DNA of 64,000 nt from Theropithecus gelada (lineage: Eukaryota > Chordata > Mammalia > Primates > Cercopithecidae), in the NCBI RefSeq assembly GCF_003255815.1, contig NC_037689.1, positions 25,469,154 through 25,533,153 of the forward strand. The letters run 5' to 3'. The notes below the pieces were generated by a model. The model ran no database searches, was not told where the DNA came from, and saw only the letters and a list, made by a program, of their open reading frames with translations. The position numbers were made by a program, and so were the translations under genes. Numbering within the stretch: the stretch's first letter is position 1; each line of letters begins with the position of its first letter. Of the stretch, positions 57,021 to 64,000 are shown one piece after another.

Positions 57021-58794
57021 AGCAAACATGCTCTTACCATGTGGCATCCCCCACCAAAAAAACCCAATAAAATCTCTTTACCTTTGCCGTATAATATACC
57101 TTAATCAAAGGATTAACTAGCCCATTATATCCTTAGCATCCATAGCAGGAGGTAGAAATCGTGGGGAGCATCTTAAAAATTCTTCCGACCACTGCCCACC
57201 TCTGACCACTAATGGTATACATCCTTTCCAAACACAAAATGCATTCACATCCTTCAATCCTCCCAGGAGTCTCCTCTTACTCTTCTTGAAAGGATGTCAC
57301 CCTCTATCTCTAAGTTGTTCTTGAGTCCCCAACTTACATTGGCTTCAATTTTTAAAAATTTTATTTTTCACAATAAATTGAGTCATGTATGTTTTTCTCC
57401 CTCGCTGCTTTGAGGGTAGAAACATTCCTTGTGTTTCTTTGGCAGATCACAGAAACTAAAATGTAGCTCAGTAAAATTGTGTACAACTCACAAATACTTG
57501 TTCATCGACTGGACAATTTTGCAGGGTGAGACTGCAAAAATTAAGGGCCCCTAAAAATAATAAACTTAAGAGATGGAACAAATATGTAAGAAAGAGCCAT
57601 GAAAACTAAATTCTCAAGTAATTCACAATGGCTGAAATGCTTAGGATATTATATTATTCTAATGCAGTCTAAAAAATTCTAATATGTATATTAATGATCT
57701 CATTATGATGTTGAGATTAATAGGTATATTAATGATATCAAGGTGAGGGAAAATTGTGAGCTATGTGAGATGTTCTTCAAGTATCAGCAACTTCATAGTT
57801 GAGATAATCCAATAGGGAGATACAGTTTTAAAAAGTCTCTTGAGATGGAGCGTTAAAATCTTTGATACAGAGAACAATTGTGCAAAACTGTGAATTAGAA
57901 ACTCTCCACCCCTCTCTGTGGCATCTCCAGATTGTTTTAATACATGTGCATTCACAAACAGCCAAAAAACAAACGAATATTTCACAGGGTTGATTAGTGT
58001 TTGCCTTCGATAAAAAGAAAAAAAAATTGGGAGCGATAGAGGGAGCTCTTGCCCTATGGAAGACAGATACCAAAGCAGTCCTGCATGGTTCTTTCCCACT
58101 TGAACAAAAATAAATAAATAAGAATGAAAAAAACCCCCGACAGTTAGAAAAGAAGAGCTACTATTATTCTCAGTAACTGGATGATCACAGCCTGCCCTGC
58201 TGAGGTTGGCAAAGGCTCTGTGGGTTTGCTTTCCTGGAGCCGTAAGTGTTCAGGGAGCAAGCAGTGCAGGGCTGAGCTGCCCAAGTCAGCAGCCTAATTA
58301 ATCTCGCAGGCTCAGTGGGGACTTTTGGGTTTAATCATTAGCTGCAAGGGTGAAGCCGGACGCGTGTGTTCACGCTGAGGCAAAATGAGGGCCGAGCAAA
58401 CAGGGGTAAGTGCATGGGTCTGCATGTGTCAGAGAGATGAGGAAGGAAAAGAACTTGGACATCCATTATCAAAGGCAAAACAAACCTGGCAGACCTGTTT
58501 CACCACCTTCCAATCAATACATCTTATCTATTCAAATTTTCTGCACGCTGCACCAACATTCGTTTGCTGATCAGATTCTAGAATGTGTGCACCTGTGCGT
58601 CAAAATGAAGGCATGGTCTTCCCCGCACTTTGGGGAAAAGGGCATGGTTGCCGTCAGATGCTTGATACAAAAGATTAGTTCTAGCCAAGTATTCAAAACT
58701 CTAGCAAGTGAATATAAATGCACTGTTTTTGTTTGTTCTTTGTGTTTTTATCCTTACATCTGGTGGGAAATTTTCTTGAGTAGCTTTTTTTTTT
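57021..58794. other. No confirmed gene; one exon-like patch
   Basis: About 1.77 kb. Most is AT-rich and unassigned. 58190-58420 is noticeably more G+C-rich, with an ATG at 58385 and 'gggGTAAGTg' at 58404, which looks like a short exon and donor. No protein family was recognised in the 61- and 129-codon frames. Confidence 0.35.
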
Positions 58795-58911
58795 TTTAAA
58801 AAAAAAACACAAACCAGTTTTATTGAGGTATAATTGATCTGCAAAAGAGGCACATATTTACTGTATACAATTTGATGAGTTTGGACATATGTGTGCACCC
58901 GTGTTACTGTT

Positions 58912-59489
58912 GGGACTGCTGTTGTGAAACCTCGGTTCTTGTCTTCTTAGTTTCAAAGAATTTAAATAACAGACACACAGCAAAGGAGATGCAGCATAGA
59001 ATAATTTATTGCAAAGGAAAAAGAATATTTTGAAAGTTTGGTGCAGAATAGACAGTACACCCTGAGAGAGAGAAATTTCAGGGTGGGATTCTCATAAGGG
59101 TGAGAGAGTAATGATTATTCATAGAGAAACTCCCTTTATGGGAGTCTTACATGATGATTCATAAGGAGGTGGAAAGAGGTGTTGCTAGTAAGCATGTTCT
59201 GGGTGGTTCTCTGGGCGCACATGCGCAGTAGCCGTACATGCTTGTTCATGGACTGCAGGTCTCATTAGCATCTTATATCTCTACCCGCAGGTGTGCTTTT
59301 TACTATTAAAATGAGAAAAGGGTCAGTTTGAGTACAGGTAAAATAAAAATGCACGCGGTCTCTAGAAGGGAAAGTCCCTACTGAAGATAGCTTAGCTTGA
59401 ATGAGCTCAATGACAATGCAAATGCTGAGGTTTATTGTGTTGACTGTCAGTCACCAGAGTTGCTGTGTCCCAAGGACACTGTCACTTTC
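58912..59489 (-). mobile_element. ERV LTR, minus strand, family not fixed
   Basis: In reverse complement it has a polyadenylation signal AATAAA ('gcaataaattattctatgct', near 59000), then a T-rich and 'gctgtgtgtctgtta' segment and an LTR-like end near 58912. It sits exactly in a gap of the L1. The boundaries are inferred from where L1 text stops and resumes. Confidence 0.5.
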
Positions 59490-59598
59490 TTTAATACTAT
59501 CATCACTATTAAGATAAGAAACATATCCATTACCTCCAAAAGCTTTTTCTGTCCCTTTTTCTTTTTTGGATTTTTCTTGAGTGTGTGTGTATATATGT

Positions 59599-60366
59599 GA
59601 GGACTAAGCTCTGATTTCTTATCTTGCCCAAATTCCTATCTCAAGAGTCTGGGAGTCATGCCCTAAAAGCCATAAATTCTCATCAGATGAGTTTTATTTA
59701 ACCCTATATATTGTGACTTACCTTCCAATCTGACTCTAGCATAATGTTACATGGCAAAGAAGAAAATAAAAATATTTTATCCCAAAACATGTTTCTTTGC
59801 CATATTTTGAAATGACCTTGCAAAGCCATCCTTTGTAGGGGAAAATGTGCATCTGTAAAGAATCTTTATTCACATAGCTAGATCCTTTTCTTCCAGGCCC
59901 TCCTAATCCTGAAGAGATTAACTGAGAGTCTAGCACCTTTTAAAGGGTCTGAATAGGAAATGTTTGTCATCTATTATCTCTAAGGGCTGCCACTATGACA
60001 CTTCAAAAGAACCTTGGTCTTCACAATCTTTTATCTTAACCTGAACATTTCCTTTCTATTGATCCCAGGTCTTTAGACAAACTTAACCAATTGTCAACCA
60101 GAAAATGTTTAAATTTACCTATAGCCTGGAAGCCCCCTACTTTGAATTGTCCTGCCTTTCTGGACCAAACCAATGTATTTCTCAAATGTATCTGATTGAT
60201 GTCTCATGCCTCCCTAAAATATATAAAACCAAACTGTGCCCCAACCAGCTTGGGCACATGCTCTCAGGACCTCCTGAGGGCTGTGTCATGGGCCATGGTC
60301 ACTCATATTTGGTTCAGAATAAATCCCTTCAAATACTTTACAGAGTTTGACTCTTTTTGCTGACAA
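59599..60366 (+). mobile_element. ERV1-type LTR, copy B (full-length)
   Basis: About 765 bp. It has a TATA-like 'atataaaa' near 60221, AATAAA near 60318 and the end 'gagtttgactctttttgctgaca'. Its last 400 bp match copy A at 10140-10602 on the same strand. It also carries the 5' part ('gggagtcatgccctaaaagc') that copy A lacks. It is inserted in the old L1. Confidence 0.7.
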
Positions 60367-60480
60367 TGTGTGTGAGAAGAACACACAACATGAGATCTAC
60401 TCCCCTCTTAACAAGTTTTTAAGTGTACAAAATACTGCATGATTCCATTTGTTGTGTTATAATATATGTTGGCTTTTGTT

Positions 60481-60542
60481 CATTGTTCCTGGCCCATAAC
60501 TCCCATAACCCTGGTTACAGCCTTTTGTCATAATATTGGGTG
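60481..60542. other. Short unassigned spacer
   Basis: AT-rich bases, possibly L1, before the next LTR. Confidence 0.3.
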
Positions 60543-61118
60543 TGTCAGGCCTCAAGGGCAGGGCTTTCACCTTCTCCTGCATTCTTTTCATTCTAATGTT
60601 CCCCTGCCTTTCTGAGTGTGGGTTTCAAGACCCTCCTGATACAGACAGGAAACAGGGAAATATTGGGTAGCAGAGGGCTGCTCCCTGGCAAAGGCGTCAC
60701 CCTCAAACCTGGATACCTGCGGCCCTAACTGGGAACAGGCATTCCCGTTTTTGCACCCAAAAGTTGTCTTTTGGCCCACCACACCCATCTATCCTGTACC
60801 CATATAAACCCCAAACCCCTGGTTCCAGAAGGAGATGAGAGACAAACAGAAGAGCAGAAGAGTGGCAGAACGGTACAGCAGAGAGAAGAAAAGAAGCATC
60901 TGAAAGCTGAGAGGAGTTCAGCTGGGGATGGTCGGAGAGGAGATAGGCCACTGGGCAGCCAAACTCCAGGGAAGACCATCTTCCCACTCCATCTCCCCTT
61001 CCAGCTCCCCATCCATCTTGCTGAGAACCACCTCCACCACTCAGTACAACCCCCACACTCATCTTTTAAGTCCTTGTGTGACCTGATTGTTCTGGGATGC
61101 TGGACAAGAGCTCAGGAT
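60543..61118 (+). mobile_element. Solo-type LTR immediately upstream of the HERV-E-like LTR
   Basis: Starts TGTCAGGCCTCAAGG, has a TATA-like 'cccatataaacccc' near 60800 and an LTR-like terminal block ('cactcatcttttaagtcctt'). It directly touches the next LTR. It differs clearly in sequence from the LTR to its right, so it is not a duplicated copy. I cannot assign the subfamily. Confidence 0.55.
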
Positions 61119-61559
61119 AAGGGAGGAGACCACCCCTCATATTGTCTTATGCCCAATTTCTGCCTCCAAAGAAAGGAGATGTAAAAACTAAAAGGCAGAA
61201 ATGAAATCCACAAGAGACAACCCGGTGCCACACCCTGGGCCTGGTAGTTAAAGATTGACCCCTGACCTAATCAGTTATTTTAATAAGAAAAGCACTGTGA
61301 AGATCCCTGTCTGGTTCTGTTGCGTTCTAATTACGGGTGCACACAGCCCCTAGTCACTTACCCTCTGCTTGCTCAATCGATCATGACCATCTCACATGGA
61401 CCACCTTAGAGTTATGAGCCCTTAAAAGGGACAGGAATTGCTCAATCGGGGAGCTCCGTTGTTGAAGACATGAGTCTTGCAGAAGCTCCTGGCGGAATAA
61501 AGCACTTCCTTCTTTAACTCAGTGTCTGAGGGGTTTTGTCTGTGGCTTGTCCTGCTACA
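61119..61559 (+). mobile_element. HERV-E-like 5' LTR (LTR2 type)
   Basis: About 440 bp with LTR2-like wording: 'ggcctggtagttaaagattg', a TATA-like TTAAAA at 61422-61427, a polyadenylation signal AATAAA at 61496-61501, and the end 'tgtcctgctaca'. It is followed six bases later by the primer-binding site, so it is the 5' LTR. The left boundary is approximate (within about 10 bp). Confidence 0.8.
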
Positions 61560-61564
61560 TTTCT

Positions 61565-61585
61565 TGGTTCCCTGACCAGGAAGCG
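61565..61585 (+). other. Primer-binding site, tRNA-Glu type
   Basis: TGGTTCCCTGACCAGGAAGCG is complementary to the 3' end of tRNA-Glu with mismatches. This is the primer that defines the HERV-E group of class I elements. It lies just inside the 5' LTR, as expected. Confidence 0.8.
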
Positions 61586-62084
61586 AGGTAATTAACGAAT
61601 GGTCAAGGCAGCCCCTTGGGTGGCTTAGGCCTGCCCTGTGGAGCAACCCTGTGGGGGACTCCGGTCAGCTTGAGTGACACAGATCCTGAGAGCACTCCCA
61701 GGTAGGCAATTGCCCCAGTGGAACTCCTTGCCAGAGCAGTGTGTGGCAGGGGCTGAGCATCAGGAAGCAACTGGCACTTGCAGTCTGGACATCTGAAACT
61801 TGGTAAGACTGGTCTTTGGAACTTGCCCACTCCATTTGAGTGGAAGCATAGCCTGATCACTCACAGCATGCCCATACTGGCACTTTGGTTTTTGTTTTTG
61901 ACATGACTTGGATTGCTTGATACTTTGGTTTTGGTTTTGACCTGGCTTGGATTTCCTGATGCTCTGATTTTGGTTCTGATTCTGGTTTGGTGTAAACTGA
62001 AAAAGTGTGTGTGTGCCCTTTTTACCTGTTCTTTGTTTTGTGGGGTGTGTGTGGTGTGAGCATGGTGTTTTGTCTCAAGGAAAC
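61586..62084 (+). mobile_element. HERV-E-like 5' leader
   Basis: Untranslated leader between the primer site and gag. It contains TTTTGGTTTTG-like repeats (61885-61985) and a TG-rich patch. The packaging signal cannot be identified by eye. Confidence 0.7.
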
Positions 62085-63675
62085 ATGGGTTAGGCACAAA
62101 GTAAGCCCACTCCACTAGGAAGTATGTTGAAAAATTTCAAAAAGGGATTTAAGGGAGACTATGGAGTTACTATGACACCAGGAAAACTTAGAACTTTGTG
62201 TGAGATAGACTGGCTAGCATTAGAGGTGGGTTGGCCACCAGAAGGAAGCCTGGACAGGTCCCTTGTCTCGAAGGTATGGCACAGGGTAACCTGTGACTCA
62301 GGGCACCCAGATCAGTTCCCATATGTAGATTATTGGTTACAGCTAGTTTCGGACCCCCCACAGTGGTTAAGAGGACAGACAGCAGCAGTACTAGTAGCAA
62401 AGGGACAGTTAGGTCCTCGCTCCACCTGCCAAGGGAAGTCAGCACCAAAAGTCCTGTCTGACCCAACATCAGAAGAATCATGGCAGGAACTGGTACCAGC
62501 AATACCCTCTCCTTATCAAGAGGAAGGGCTCCCAACTCCTGAGCCCACAGCACCTCCACCTCCACCAGATAGCCACACTCCTAGACCACCCACAGTAGAC
62601 AAAAGAGGAAGTGAAGCTGCGGGAGACACTCCTCCCTTGGCAGCTTGCTTACGGCCCAAGACTGGAATCCAAATGCCCCTGAGACAGCAGCAATATACTG
62701 GGGTAGATGAGGATGGACACGTGGTGGAAAGGCGTGCCTTTGTATATCAACCTTTCACCTCTGCTGACCTCCTCAATTGGAAAAATAACACTCCATCTTA
62801 CACCGAAAAGCCTCAAGCTTTAATTGACTTGCTCCAAACTATTATACAGACTCATAATCCTACTTGGGCTGATTGCCACCAGCTGCTCATGTACCTCTTT
62901 AATACAGATGAAAGGTGAAGGGTGCTTTGGGCGGCAACTGAGTGGCTGGAGGAACATGTCCCAGCCGATTACCAAAACCCCCAAGAATATATAAGAATTC
63001 AGCTGCCAGGAACAGACCCCCAATGGGATGCAAATGAGGGACCAGACATGGAGAGGCTAAGACGGTACTGTGAGGCATTAATAGAAGGTCTAAAGGAAGG
63101 GGCTCAAAAGGCTACAAATATAAATACAGTTTCTGAGGTCATCCAAGGAAAAGAGGAGAGTCCAGTACAATTCTGTGAAAGTCTGTGTGAGGCTTACTGT
63201 ATGTACACTCCTTTTGATCCAGATAGCCCTGAAAATCAGCGCATGATTAACATGGCCTTAGTTAGTCAAAGCATGGAAGATATCAGGAGAAAATTGCAGA
63301 AACAGGTTGGATTTGTGGGTATGAATACCTCACAGTTACTGGAAATAGCCAATCAAGTGTTTGTAAATAGAGATGCAACAAGCCACAGAGAAAGCCATAA
63401 GGAAGGCGAACACCAGGCCAGGAGAAACGCTGACTTACTGGCCATGGCCATTAGGGGAATTCCCCTGAAAGGAGAGGGAAAGGGGGGTTCCGGGAAGAAT
63501 ACCCAGTCTAATTGCCCATGCTTGCAATGTAACCAATGCGCCTATTGTAAGAAAAAAGGGAAATTGGAAAGATAAGTGTCCCCAACAGAAGGAAAAGCAA
63601 GGTGGTTCGGAACAAAATACCTCAGATAAAGATGAGGGAGCTTTGTTCAATCTGGCTGAAGGGCTATTGGACTGA
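62085..63675 (+). pseudogene. gag: HERV-E-like gag, broken in several places
   Basis: Gag builds the retroviral core. An ATG-GGT pair at 62085, the expected myristoylation start, is followed by TAG at codon 3 (62091-62093). The same frame is open from 62124 to a TGA at 62916-62918, then open again to TAA at 63573-63575. The first piece holds matrix-like sequence, a PTAP late-domain motif at about residue 141 and the start of capsid at about residue 184. The second holds the capsid major homology region (about residues 75-94 after the TGA) and the first half of a CCHC zinc knuckle. The second half of the knuckle and the gag C terminus lie one frame over (62562-type shift at about 63560), ending at TGA 63673-63675. 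Not functional. Confidence 0.9.
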
Positions 63676-63840
63676 AGGGTACTGGGCTTAAGCACCCCCA
63701 AGGAGCCCACAGTTAGGATTACAATTGGGGGCAAGGATATGAAGTTTTTGGTCGATACTGGTGCTGAACATTCAGTAGTGACCACCCCAGTCACCCCCTT
63801 ATCCAAGAAAACCATTGATATAATTGGAGCAACAGGAGTT
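63676..63840 (+). pseudogene. pro: Start of HERV-E-like protease, truncated
   Basis: In the same frame as the gag C terminus, beyond the TGA at 63673-63675, as in gammaretroviral gag-pro read-through. It carries the aspartic protease active-site motif D-T-G-A at 63754-63765, within 'FLVDTGAEHS'. It breaks off after about 55 codons, at the Alu-tail junction. The flap and C-terminal parts are absent. Confidence 0.85.
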
Positions 63841-63870
63841 GTTTTTTTTTTTTTTTTGAGACGAAGTCTC
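63841..63870 (-). mobile_element. Alu 3'-end fragment at deletion junction
   Basis: A run of 16-17 T followed by 'gagacgaagtctc', which is the very 3' end of a minus-strand Alu (about 13 bp plus tail). The rest of the Alu is absent. It sits exactly where protease stops and pol resumes much further downstream. Confidence 0.85.
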
Positions 63871-64000
63871 ATGTCGAAGGCCCTGGCAGCAACAGCCCTG
63901 TTAGCACAAGAAGCAGATAAACTAACCCTTGGGCAAAACCTTAATACGAAGGCCCCCCATGCTGTGGTAACCAAAGAACATCATTGGCTAACAAATGCTA
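63871..64000 (+). pseudogene. pol: HERV-E-like pol fragment (RT-RNase H connection), truncated by window
   Basis: Frame open to the right edge. It encodes the 'ALAATALLAQEADKLTLGQ' type motif and then an 'APHAVV' stretch, which in gammaretroviruses lie in the connection between reverse transcriptase and RNase H. The rest of protease and nearly all of reverse transcriptase are missing between 63840 and 63871. The continuation lies beyond the window. Confidence 0.8.

Larger units (their letters stand above)
58795..60480 (-). mobile_element. Old L1 3' end, minus strand, split by two LTRs
   Basis: L1M antisense text is in three ordered pieces: 58805-58911 ('ttattgaggtataattgatc'), 59490-59598 ('aacatatccattacctccaa') and 60367-60480 ('catgagatctactcccctct'). 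Two ERV LTRs occupy the gaps, so the L1 is the oldest layer here. Confidence 0.75.

Noticed and set aside
58410..58799. 129-codon plus-strand frame
   Set aside because: No recognised domain, ends in a T-run-encoded Phe tract, and overlaps another frame. Only the exon-like patch before it is kept as a weak finding.
60543..61118. 5' LTR copy of the HERV-E-like provirus
   Set aside because: Its sequence differs from the LTR next to the primer site and it is not followed by a primer site of its own.
63435..63974. 179-codon minus-strand frame across gag, pro and pol
   Set aside because: Antisense shadow of the provirus. It spans the Alu-tail junction by chance.

Overview
The window is primate nuclear DNA and probably comes from an Old World monkey. 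About fifty Alu elements are visible. Seven young AluY copies carry the variant 'cttgagcc' near the Alu 5' end instead of the 'cgtgagcc' usual in humans, and most are flanked by clear target-site duplications (TSDs). The ERV1, LTR7, MaLR, L1, L2 and MER fossils are typical of catarrhine genomes. There is no bacterial or viral gene organisation and no complete, intact protein-coding gene. Nearly every long open frame is an Alu, L1, simple-repeat or GC-rich shadow.

The main genic landmark is a CpG island at about 8.7-10.1 kb. On the minus strand it holds first-exon coding sequence of the PRKX/PRKY protein kinase family (9293-9433), followed by a good splice donor, so the rest of the gene would lie to the left of the window. 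The exon lacks eight codons relative to human PRKX as I remember it, and it has a one-base frameshift just before the donor. It is therefore probably a decayed copy, most simply the Y-linked gametologue PRKY. Two GATA-type arrays (17.8-18.15 and 24.1-24.46 kb) fit a sex-chromosome setting but do not prove it.

Layout. 0-8.2 kb holds Alus, old L1/L2/MER fragments and a complete MST-type MaLR element (5.5-8.07 kb) whose 3' LTR carries an Alu. 8.7-10.1 kb is the CpG island promoter. 10.1-13.5 kb has an ERV1 LTR, a solo LTR7 with a perfect 5-bp TSD, and Alus. 13.5-28 kb is Alu/L1/MaLR mosaic with the GATA arrays. 28.4-29.35 kb is a long degenerate TG-rich tract. 30-48 kb is mostly old L1 in minus orientation cut by Alus, with (TG)n, (CCTT)n and (AC)n(AG)n tracts. 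48.58-49.17 kb is an RPL24 processed pseudogene containing half of a MADE1 element. 49-58.8 kb is more L1/Alu mosaic. 58.8-60.5 kb is an old L1 split by two LTRs.

From 60.5 kb to the right edge lies a solo-type LTR and then the 5' part of a HERV-E-like gammaretroviral provirus: LTR, tRNA-Glu-type primer site, leader, broken gag, start of protease. Between protease and the RNase-H-proximal part of pol, a large segment is missing, and the junction is marked by a poly-T tract plus the last bases of an Alu. The provirus is defective at several points. No previously undescribed functional system was found. The most informative items are the decayed kinase exon, the Alu-marked proviral deletion and the nested insertions. 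Family names for repeats are from memory of consensus sequences.
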